64,000 nt of DNA from Artemia franciscana. Lineage: Eukaryota > Arthropoda > Branchiopoda > Anostraca > Artemiidae. The stretch's first letter is position 1, and every line of letters starts with the position of its first letter. The translations under genes were made by a program, and so were the position numbers. This document shows positions 35,058 through 45,300 of the stretch, one piece after another. The notes beneath the pieces were generated by a model. It did not search any database and was not told the DNA's origin. It was given only the letters and a program-made list of their open reading frames with translations. The stretch spans positions 31,366,566 to 31,430,565 of the forward strand of contig NC_088866.1 of NCBI RefSeq assembly GCF_032884065.1, read 5' to 3'.

Positions 35058-35500
35058 ATTCTGGTTAGTACGTCCCACATAAGAGGTTCCACAAGCACAT
35101 GGGATTTTATAAACCCCACTTTGTTGCCCTAGGGAAGTCCTATCCTTTCCAGAATTTAAAAAACTAGCCAAAGTATTACTACCTCTTAAAGCTACCTTTA
35201 AGCCATTCTTTTAAGTTTTTCACTCAAACCTGGAACATATGGTAGAGAACAAAAATATCTTTCTTTTCTGTTGTTTCCAGAATATCGTCAGAAAATTATA
35301 GAAATTTTTTCCTTGTTTTCGAAAAAGTCTGGTCAATTAACCAACCTGGATAATGGTTACTTATTAAAATCCCTTTTAACAACAATAAATCCTCCTCAAT
35401 GAATTTTGGAGAGCAAATTCTAAAAATGCGGTCAGTTAAGGATATGATTAAAACAATTTTTACTTGGCGAGCATGACCGGAGAATCATCCCTATTTTGAT
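35057..35500 (-). mobile_element. Penelope-like element, RT end and GIY-YIG core (split by insertion)
   Basis: On the minus strand, GVYKIPCACGTSYVGRT is read close to the insertion junction; this is the GIY-YIG endonuclease core of Penelope-like elements. Upstream (higher coordinates), in shifted frames, are CSLPYVPGLSEKLKRM, the usual post-RT block, and FIEEDLLLLKGILISNHYPGW. The frame is broken several times. It would join the C-terminal part at 32608-33030 if the inserted LINE were absent. Confidence 0.82.
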
Positions 35501-36189
35501 CTGTTTTGCAATACCATATGACTTCACGCATTCTCCAGTACCTGAAATTTATTTGTGGGAGTTCCTGGGTCGGCTTTGCTCTTGCTTGAGTTTCCTCGTT
35601 TTAGTGATTTTTGGCTAATTTGTTTAATTTGTTTGATTTGTTGATTTTTCCTATAGCCTGATTGCCTAGTTTTGTGGCTTTTTTCTGGCCCACCAGATAA
35701 TTTGACAAACCTCTGAAGCCGGTGCAGCGATTCCTGCTGTTTTTCAATATAGCTCACTTTTAATGGAATAGCTATAAACATTTATTACAGACTTCCTCTT
35801 GTACAAAAAAACTTCCCATCCTATTAGTACTGGAACTTGTTTGAAAACCACAGAACTATTCATGAAAACCTGTATTTGAAGCATTTTTCCATCAGAAGTT
35901 TAATAGAATTTACTTTAACAGTTTTCTGAACAGCTAATGCATACGATTGTAAAGTTTATTCTGAAGATGGATCGTAAAGCCCACAGCTCATCTACAAATT
36001 TTTCCTGGTCAAATAAAATATTAAATTTACAAAACATTACAGGGACAAGTAGCAAAATAGCAAGTAGCAAGGTATCAGATGTGCCTCTTGAACTTTAAAA
36101 GTTCTCTCATTGCTAAGGAAATTAGAACAGCCTGAAAAATAATTCCTCATGTTCGAAAAAATGGCGGTAAACACCCCAAAAAGTCAAGT
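35501..36189. other. No gene recognised; possible Penelope 5' remnants
   Basis: A minus-strand frame at 35524-35781 is rich in KQIKQI-type residues and has no domain I recognise. It may be decayed element sequence. Confidence 0.35.
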
Positions 36190-37262
36190 GATTTCAAAAC
36201 AACATCTGGTTTAGCACATCAGAAAACTCTACCTTTGAGGTTTCAAGCTACTCTCTACAAAGATGTGGAATTTCGTATTTTTCTGACAGAAGGAAGATCA
36301 CGGATACATTTTCATTTACTTGTTTCCCAGGGGTGATCATATTGAGCCAATGATCCTAGGAGATCATCAGAGAGCTCATTTAACGGAAATCAAAAGCTCT
36401 AGTACTCTCTTTAAGTCACCAAAAAGATCGGAGGCCACTTGGCTCCCTTTACTCGGGCCCTTTTTTTTTACATCAATCCAATTAAAAATTAAGACATTCG
36501 TTTAATTCAGCATAGTTGAAAGATCTAATAACTATGCTTTTGGTGATGAAATTAGGCTCCATAGTCCTTTAAGGAGAGGGCTGTAAGCTATGTAATCTGT
36601 CCATGTCATTCACATATAAAAATCAATTTATAATCGTCCTTGCAGCAGAATTTTTTTTTATTTTCATGACGGCATAAAAATTATGAAGGTGGAGGCACCA
36701 TCAAGAAACTTACTAGGAGAAGAGATAGGTGATGCCAAAAACTTTGTTTTTATTTACGTTTAAATGGTAACATTGTGTTTTATGTAGTCATTTTTTCTAT
36801 ATTAATTATGCAGTTGATGGGAACGAACTGCAAGTAAGGAAAGTCTCATGCTAATAGTGACCGAAAATCCAAAAAAGAGGTTTGTATTACAATGAACATG
36901 ATAGGGAATTGCATTTTCATGAGTATTCATTCATGGGTAGATTTTCCGTGGAAATGGGAGGTAGATTTACCGGTATTATTTGAAAAATGAAAATAAATTT
37001 AAAATAAACCAGTTTTTTTTCGCTGTAAGTAAGGACCAGTGTTACAACCTAATGCACTTTAGAGCGAAATTTCACTTACTATCCCAATTTCTTTCCTAAG
37101 GCTGCTGAAACACGAGGGCCCTTTAAATGAAATTAATTTTTTTTTTGAAAATACTAAAAAAACTTAAGCGTAGAGCGAGGTAGTGAGGACGGGCAGCTTT
37201 CCTCATTTACGCAATACTTTCTGTTTGTTTCAAGTTTAAATGTTACTCTTTACTTTCAGTTG
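36190..37262 (+). repeat. R1 repeat copy with foldback module
   Basis: Begins within the 'GAGGTTTCAAGCTACTCTC' block, runs through GGGGTGATCATATTGAGCC and the G-rich body, contains a nested second start near 36827 (GGAACGAACTGCAAGTAAGG), and ends in a foldback at about 37022-37262 (CTGTAAGTAAGGACCAGTGT and TGTTACTCTTTACTTTCAG). Confidence 0.75.
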
Positions 37263-38217
37263 TTGTTTTTATTATTTTAACATGGTACAAGGAATAAAAA
37301 AGGTTTAAAGCAAGAAAATTGAAGATAAAAATCCAGAAAGAAAAATTAAAGTTTTTTTTGAGTTTCCTGAATTTAGTATTAAATAAAAGGAAAAAAAAAT
37401 TTAAACTAAAAGTAAGGAACAGCTTTCAAATGAAAATAGACTATTCTGCATACAAGGGTGGCTGCTCTTTCCTCAACGCTTGCTCGTAAACTAAAGTTTT
37501 TCAGCGGTTTAGAAAAATCGTATTATTTGAAGTAAACGATCCCTGTGTTTCAAGAGTCGTTCTTGAAGCATTGGGCCAAGAAGTTAAACTTTACCAGAAA
37601 AAACGCCGATCGAGGAATGTACAGCTCCCTAATAATTTCTATTTTAAGTTTTATTGTTGTTCCTTTTTTCTGATTTAATAGAATTACTAACTGCTTAATC
37701 ATAGGTAGCGCTGTAGCGCAGGGCTAGAAGTCCTTAAGTCTAGCTTTGGTCCTTATTGGTCCCTAAATCAGTGCTCAGGTCTCTTAAGATTTTTTCCTGA
37801 TCAACACTCTTCCATATTAGGTGAATATCTTATCTATAAGTAATGGAAACCACTATGGAAGGTATGGTATTTCGGTTTTGGTTTCATGTAAGTCATTTTC
37901 AACATCTGTTCTTGTAACCATAATCCTGTTTCACGACTACAACATTACTGTCTGAATTAAAGATACTTTAAAGTAGCCAAAAGGATTAACACCCTTTGCC
38001 TCTGGGGTCATATTTGAATATATTTTTTATCCTAACTTTCAGGAGATTTAATTATTTTCTTATTTTTATGCTAGATACGTGGGCCTAGCTAGCCTTGAAT
38101 TCTAAAAGGCTGTGTTTTGCCAGATACGTATTGAGGGTTAATAGCCTCTTGGCATGACTGCTCCTAACTTCTCTTCTTTTTTCCGGCTTAACAGTAACTG
38201 TTTATAACTGAACTTAA
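37263..38217. other. R1-arm fragment, otherwise no feature
   Basis: 37400-37620 resembles one R1 foldback arm (ACTAAAAGTAAGGAACAGC, CTCAACGCTTGCTCG). The rest is AT-rich and unassigned. Confidence 0.5.
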
Positions 38218-40400
38218 ATGGGAAAGTGCAAACTCGATAATGTTTGGCTTGAGGAGAAAAACGAAACAGGGCACCAGATGAAAGTGGTGCAGAGCAGTCC
38301 GTGGACATGTACACTTGTTCTATTGTGTCATGTGTAATTCATCACTTGCTTGTCAGAAAGGTTGTTACTCTCTACTGCAGCACTCTCGGACTGGAGAAAA
38401 TAAGAAAAATGTTCAGACCAAGCTGAAACCCATCAACTTCGCTTGACTTCAGCCTCCAGCTGCGCCCTGGAAGTTAATCAAACTAGGAATTACACTTACT
38501 CAGTAAATGAGCGAACAGTGATAGCTGAAATTACATGGGCTCTAAAGATGATTGGATCTGACTACTCCGGTAATACGGCAGACTGAATAGCAGAAGTCTT
38601 CAAGCAAATGTTCAAGAACCCAGTTCTTGATAATTTCTCCATCGGGCGAACCAAGTTTACATAAACGTTGAACGAAGTGCTTGGACCACATTTCAGAAGA
38701 TTCCATTGGAGGAAATTGGTAATAGTTATTATGTGATTGAATTTGATGAAACTACCAACAGCGGAAGCAAAACAGCGGTTACATATTCGAGTCTTTTTCT
38801 AGTCTGAAAAGATGAATCAGGTGGTAAAAAGGCATCTAAAGACTTGTTTCTTAGGTCATGCCCCTGAAGAGGACCTAAAATCAGAAATTCTGAAGGAAAT
38901 TTATGTTAGCAGCTTGTCCCTCTCTAAGCTGCTTACTTTGAGTAGTGACGGCCCAAATGTGAGTAAAAAATTGTTCAGACTAATGGACAGTTAGAAACGT
39001 AAGGTAACAAATGGGGATGGACTCAAACATAAGCACCTGCAGGATTGACATTGTACACAACGCCCTTTGCAAAAGCCTAGAAGAGGTTGGGGAGACTTGT
39101 TCTGATCTCATTGTTAAGATGTATTACTTTTTTTACGATTGGCCTGCACAGCTGGAAGACTTCAAAAATTTAGCAGAAAACTGGCGTTACCAGGTTGAAC
39201 TTTGTCAAACATGTACCAACCCGATGGCTATCAATTCGTCCTGCTGCTGCTAGGCTGATTGAGCTGTGGCCAGCTATTGTCGAATATTTTACCGTCTTCA
39301 TTCTGAAGAAAAATTCTAGTTTCATGAGGTCGAACGCATATAATGAGATTGCAAAACTCCTGAAGCGGTCCACTTTGAAATTAGTTTCAGTTCATTGATG
39401 ACAGTTTTAGTCTTTTTACTTGGTCTACTTTGAAGTTCCAGCGCGAAGAACTGTTGGTACATGAAATCTTTATGGAACTGGAGCTTCTTGTTCGGACACT
39501 TGCTGGGCGTATCTTGAAAGCCGAAGCAGCTCAGAAATTGTTAGAAGACTTGAGTCCAAGACAGTTCAAATATGATAAAAATATACTTTCTCTTATGGAG
39601 GTTGCTGCCTTTCTAAATGACGAAGTTCAGACCTGTCAGAGCTACTGACGAGCTTGCAAACTATGTGTTTTTGCTGAGTTTACCGAAGCACTGCGCATCG
39701 GCTACAAAGCACATTTTAAAGCAAGCTTTGACCAGAGGATCTTGGTTCCCGAAAAGCTTGTCTTTCTTGTACCCGAGCCAGTTTTCGAAGTCAAATTCGA
39801 TTCAGTATGTCGCCCGAAAACTGATTTGCTGCTAGGCAAGTTTAAGCTAGTTCAGATGAATGAGTTCCCATCTTTGCCGGCAAGAACATATGAATGATGG
39901 AATAGACTCATTGAAGATGGGAAATATCTAAATTTGACTGTTGTGGTGAAGAATACGTTAATTATTTCTCATGGTTCGGCCAATGTTGAGCGCGGTTTTT
40001 CACTGTCTGGGAGGATCCTCAGAGAGTGTCCATGAATAGGCGCATATTGAATTTCAAGCTTTTTGTTGCTGACGGGTTGTGTTGAGCTCCAAAGGTTTGT
40101 ATTACTAAAGATTTCATAAAGCTTGCCAGGTCAGTGCGGAAGAGCTATCAAATCTATCTGAAACGAGAGAAAGAGTTGAGAAAAAATGGTACACAAGTCG
40201 GAAAAAGAAGAACAGCAAAAGCAGTAGCTAATCGCTGAAATGTCGTAGAACAAAGATATGATAAAGACTCTTGAGAAAACTTTGAAAGAGACAAAGAAAG
40301 CATTCGGGACTAAGGATAAAGCTACTGATCAGATGCTTCAAGAAGTAAGGAATCAACTGAAGAAAGGAATTCATAAGAAAAATATGGTAGAAATCTAGCT
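38218..40400 (+). pseudogene. hAT-superfamily transposase, degraded
   Basis: Relic of a hAT DNA-transposon transposase, which would cut and paste the element using an RNase-H-like DDE core. Translated pieces follow the family order: an N-terminal part (MGKCKLDNVWLEEKNETGHQ), EITWALKMIGSDYSGNT, LLTLSSDGPNVSKKLFRL, the LHTVHNAF-type region (DIVHNALCKSLEEVG), RHVSTRW-type FVKHVPTRWLSIRPAAARL, and the C-terminal dimerisation block SHGSANVERGFSLSGRIL. At least eight stops or frame changes separate them. I did not identify terminal inverted repeats or a target duplication. It resembles the ZBED/hAT proteins of animals; the subfamily is not resolved. Confidence 0.85.
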
Positions 40401-40858
40401 TGCCCAGTGAGGATGACAGACCCCTACTACAGCCCTCGGGGCAAGGGTTTTAATTTGTGCCCTGGGGCATAAAATGTTTATATAGATTGAGTGATCGTGT
40501 AAAATTTGAAGTGGACTTATTGGATTGATAATCAGAAGTTCTAGTGCCCTTTTTAAGATTCAGATTGATTGGAAAGTAGATGCCTCCTCCCTGCACCTTG
40601 TGTTTACCCTAAATGCAACTTATAGAAATTTTGAGATGGCCATTTGCCATCGTAAAAGTTTCAAAAAGACTCATTTGATTGGAAATTGAAGGGGCTAGTG
40701 CCCTTTTTAATAATAAAAGCTATTGGATGGGAATTAGCCTCCCTCGGATACCCATCATTCCCCCAAACACATCCAATCAAGATTTTTAGATAGCCATTAT
40801 TTTCAACATAGTTAAAAAGTTAGGAATTATGTCCCTGGCATATATAAGGTTTTTATGG
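40401..40858 (+). repeat. R1-like fragments
   Basis: Short blocks match the R1 middle region: GAAGTTCTAGTGCCCTTTTT, AAATTTTGAGATGGCCATTT and AGCCATTATTTTCAACATAG. Rearranged relative to other copies. No gene. Confidence 0.6.
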
Positions 40859-41830
40859 CACTTGGTATTTACCCACTGACATATATAGCGATTGCAATTT
40901 CTGTCCGTCGGTCTATCTGTCTGTTTGTCGGTTCTGGTTTTGCTAGTTTGGGAACTTCCAGGTTACCTAGGTCGATGAAAGTTGGCATGTGTCAGAAAGA
41001 CCAGACCAGATTAAATTAGACCTAGTCTCTTCCCCGACTCGACCATCTGGGAGGGCGAGTGAACGAGATAGTTAAAAGGAATTTTATTTGCCAATAAAAC
41101 GAATGATTGTTGTTCCTAAGGATGGCTTACTGCTCTAGTGGTTTGATTCTCACTAGGGGTGCGAGAGCTCTTAGGTTCGAAACCCGAACCACTCCAATTT
41201 CTATATGAAGAAGATCTGAAACTAGATAGCGATCGCTGAAAGTTGGCAGGCGTATCATGGACCGGTCCATATTGAATTAAAATAGTTCCTTCCCCGATTC
41301 TACCATCAAAGGGAGGGGCGGTTGAAGGGCGGATATTTCGGAAAAATTGAAAAAATGAGGTATTTTTAACTTACGAACGGGAGATCGGATCTTAATGAAA
41401 TTTGATATTGAGATGGACTTTGTGTCTGAGAGTTCTTTTTTGAAATCCTGACCGGATTGAGTGACATTGGAGGGAGCTGGAGGGAGAAACCAAAAATCTT
41501 GGAAAACGCGTGGAGTGGAGAGATCGGGATGATCTTGGTGTGAAGAATAAGCAGAAGTTCTGGATACGTGATTGAGGTACATTTATCTCACGAATGGCTG
41601 ATCAGATCTTAATGAAACTTGATTTATAGAAAGATATCACGTCTCAGATGCCCCATTTTCAATTTGGATCGGATCTGGGGACAGTGGAGGCTAGAAGGGG
41701 AAACGGAGATATTGTAACACACTTAGAGTGGAGGGACTAGGATGAAATTTGATGGAAAGAATAAGCACAAGTTCTAGATACGTTATTGACATAACCCGAT
41801 CCCATCTCTTCGGGGAAGTTGATGGGATTT
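40859..41830 (+). repeat. R2 repeat copy carrying a tRNA-like insert
   Basis: Starts TTATGGCACTTGGTATTTAC with the 'TTTCTGTCCGTCGG' and 'ACTTCCAGGTTACC' blocks. It contains two diverged subunits (GAGGTATTTTTAACTTACGA; GGAGAGATCGGGATGA-type) and fades near 41830. A segment at about 41085-41230 is foreign to the other copies and includes a tRNA-like sequence. Confidence 0.75.
41124..41196 (+). pseudogene. tRNA-Pro-like sequence
   Basis: GGTTTGATTCTCACTAGGGG followed by TGCGAGAG closely resembles the D-arm/anticodon arm of eukaryotic tRNA-Pro, with a loop TAGGGGT that would place anticodon GGG. A B-box-like GGTTCGAAACCC follows. The acceptor stem (GGCTTAC at the 5' end) has no good partner at the 3' end and the T stem is poor, so it is a pseudogene or a tRNA-derived SINE head. 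Confidence 0.5.
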
Positions 41831-42321
41831 CTATTGCTTTAGCGAGTTCTAGAATCATTAAGCCTAATGGATGTTCTCTGGAATAGAGTAAAGGTAGCAA
41901 TTCTTGTCTCTTTTTCTGTCTTTGATGTCAGTCATAATTTTGAAGCAGATATATTAATATAAGTTTCTTTGTAATATCCTGAAACCCCATTTCAGTGTAT
42001 TGTAAAGTCCTTCGGGAAATATCAAAAGTTTTTTGATTGGAAAGGCTAATTTTACTGTCCTTTTTTCTTCCATTTTTTTTCTTTGTTTTTCTTTCTTTCT
42101 GTCCTTAAGTTCAACTGCTATTTTGCCATGACTTTCTGATTTCTAAAAAAATAATAACCAATTTTGTCTCGAAAGCATTAAAAATAGTAGCAAAGGTAAA
42201 AGTCTAACTGAAAACGTTCACCTATTAGTTTAAAAACTAAAAACTTATCATTCCCTGAATATGCGAAAAATAGATAAAGGTTATAGGTTTAGTGTTATCT
42301 TATTATTATTTCATGTTTTAG
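41831..42321. other. No gene recognised
   Basis: T-rich sequence leading into the acceptor TTTTAG at 42316-42321; presumed intron or 5' flank of the exon that follows. Confidence 0.4.
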
Positions 42322-42384
42322 GAGAAGATGGACCACAATCAACAGGCGAAAAATAAGGGAACAGTCAAACAGAAGAAGAAAGCG
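42322..42384 (+). CDS. Exon 1 (or internal exon) of the small lysine-rich protein
   Basis: Acceptor CATGTTTTAG ends at 42321 and donor GTACGT starts at 42385. Encodes EKMDHNQQAKNKGTVKQKKK plus Ala in phase 0. An AG before it suggests it is internal; the ATG at 42328 could still be the first start codon. Confidence 0.6.
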
Positions 42385-45300
42385 GTACGTGAAGTTTTCT
42401 TGTAATCATAATTTTAGGGTGCTTAGGTTAAATTAAAAGGGATAGTTCCTATTTAATAGTTGAAAGTGATTGGAGGGTAACCAACGCATGATCAAGATTT
42501 TCCCAAATATACTTAATCAAAATTTTGAGATAGCCATATTGTTCAACGTAGTTGCCGGGAATCCCCCCCCCCCCACCTTGTATTTTTCCGAAATGCGTCT
42601 GACCGAAATTTTGAGTTGGCCATTTGTTGTTATAGAAACTTCGAGAAGGGCTCATTCGATCGGAAATTGAAATGGCTAATACCCTTTTTTATAGGAGAAA
42701 GTGATTGGAGGGCAACTAACACCCCTCAACAAAAATAACAAAATAACGTTTTCTTTTTATATTTTTTTCCTTTCTCTCAACTTTCCCTTCACAGTCCACC
42801 AAGTTGATTTTAACTCAAACAAAACCCAAGCCAAAATATATGCTTTGGTTAACGACAAGTTAAATGTTAACCCAAGCCAAAATACATGCTTTGGTTATAT
42901 TTAAATTTGGTCGACTTGGGTTTTATTAGTTGGTCAACCTTAGTCAACTTGGCTTACTCCATGCCTTTTTACCTTAGTTCTGCCCTAGGATGGATGGATC
43001 TATCAACAAGTCAAGTGACAACGTCTTATACAATCCTGAAAAAGACTTATGCCAGCCTTGCCTCTTACTCAGACTATCTGTCTTCGCTTTTTCTCCATTT
43101 TTTTTTTGTTTCTCTCATTTTTTTCATCACAGTCGACCAAGTTGATTTCAAATGAAACAAAGTTCAAGCAAAAACATATTCTTTGGTATTATTCAAATTA
43201 GGTCAACTTGGGTTTTACTAGTTAGTCAACTTGTTTCACGGTTACAGACATTTGGCAATTGGTCTTTCCGCAAATTCCAGTTTTTATGCGAAAATTGTTA
43301 AAGAAAAAAAGAGGAAAAAGTGATGAAATTTTAAGTAGCATAGGAGCTATATACTTTCTGTTTGTTTCAAGTTTAAATGTTACATGTTAAATGTTAATGT
43401 TAAAGTTAAATGTTAACCCAAGCCAAAATATATGCTTTGGTTACATTTAAATTTGGTCGACTTATTCTATGCCTTTTTGCCTTAGTTCTGCCCTAGGATG
43501 GACGGATCTATCAACAAGTCAAGTGACATCGTTTTATACAATCAAACAGTTCATGGTAACGAACTGTAGTAAGGAGCGACCCGGCTCAATAGTAAACGAA
43601 ACTCTAAAAAATGGAATTTTGATTTTAATACATATGATTAAAATATGTATATGCTGATTTTAAATATATAAGTTTCATCAAATTTAGTCTTTGTCATCAA
43701 AAGTTAAGAGCCTGAGAAAATTTGCCTTATTTTGGGAAATAGGGGGAAACATTCCCCTATAAGTCATAGGATCTTAACGAAAATCACACCATCGCATTCA
43801 CCGTATCAGAGAACCCTATAGAAAAATTTCAAGGTCCAATCTACAAAAATGTGGGATTTCGTATTTTTTGTCTGAAGACAAATCACGGGTGCGTGTTTAT
43901 TTGTTTGTTTGTTTCATTGTTTTTTTTTGTCCCAGGGGTCATCGTATCAACCAAGTGGTCCTAGAGTGTTGCAAGAGGGCTCATTCTAACGGAAATGAAA
44001 AGTTCTAGTGCCCATTTTAAGGGACTATATATTGGAGGGCACCTAGGCCCCCTCTCACGCTCATTTTTTTCCCAAAGTCAGCGGATCAAACTTTTGAGAT
44101 AGACATTTTGTTCCGCATAGTCGAAAAATAATATAACTATGTCTTTGGGGATGACTTACATCCCCAAATGAAAAGGGTGCAGGGACTTCCCCCAAAGTCC
44201 CTGGGGGAGGGGCTGCAAGTTACAAACTTTGACCAATGTTTACATACAGTAATGGTTATTGGGAAGTGTACCGACGTTTTCAGGGGGATTTTTTTGTTTG
44301 GGTTTGGGGTTCAGAGGAAGGGGGCTATATGGAAGGATCTTTCATTGGAGGAAAATTTCATGGGGGAAGAGAAATTCAATGAAAAGGGTGCAGGATTTTC
44401 TAGCATTACTATTAAAAAAAAAATAATGAAAATATAAACATGAAAAAGTTTTTTCAATTGAAAGTAAGGAGAAGCATTAAAACTTAAAACGAACAGAGAT
44501 TATTACGCATATGAGGGGTTCTAAAAATACTTTAGCATAAAGAGCGAGGTATTTAGGAGGAGATAAATACTTCGCTCTTTATGCTAAATTGTTTTTAGTA
44601 ATTTCAACTATTTATTCTACGGCCTTTCTGATTCAGGGGTCATTCTTAAAGAATTGGGACAAAACTTAAGATTTAGTGTGAAGAGCGAGGTATTAACGAG
44701 GGGACAAACCCCCTCATATATATAATTAAAAATATAAGAATATAAAAGTTTGTTACGTGTGTTAATTCTTAAGTTACGTATATTTTTTGCTAATAAAAAC
44801 TTTCGTTAAAAATCAAAAGTTCTAGTTGCCTTTTTAAGTATCTGAAAAATTGGAGGGCAACTAGGCCTCCTTCCCCACACCTTATTTTTCAAAATCGTCT
44901 GATCAAAACTAAGAGAAAGCCATTTAGCCAGAAAAAGAATTAATATGCAAATTTCATTTTAATAATTTATTTACGGAGAGCCAAAATCAGACACTAATTA
45001 AAAAACTTTCAGAAATTAAATACAAAAAATAAGTTTTTTGAAATGAAAGTAAGGAGCGACATTAAAACTTAAAACGAACAGAAATTACTCCGTATATGAA
45101 AGGGGCTTTTCCTCCTCGACACCCCGCTCCTTGCGCTAAAGTTTGATTCTTTCTCGCAACTCTACTTTTTAAAACAATAAAAAACTTTAGCGTAAAGAGT
45201 GGGGCGTCGAGGAGGAAAAATCCCTTTCATATATGGAGTAATTTCTGTTCGTTTTAAGTTTTAATGTCGCTCCTTACTTTCATTTCAATAAACTTGTTTT

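Noticed and set aside
29105-42384. Joining the start exon at 29084-29220 to the exon at 42322
   Set aside because: The first exon leaves two bases of a codon. Carrying that phase through the second exon leads to a stop soon after the third, while the later exons agree with each other in phase 0.
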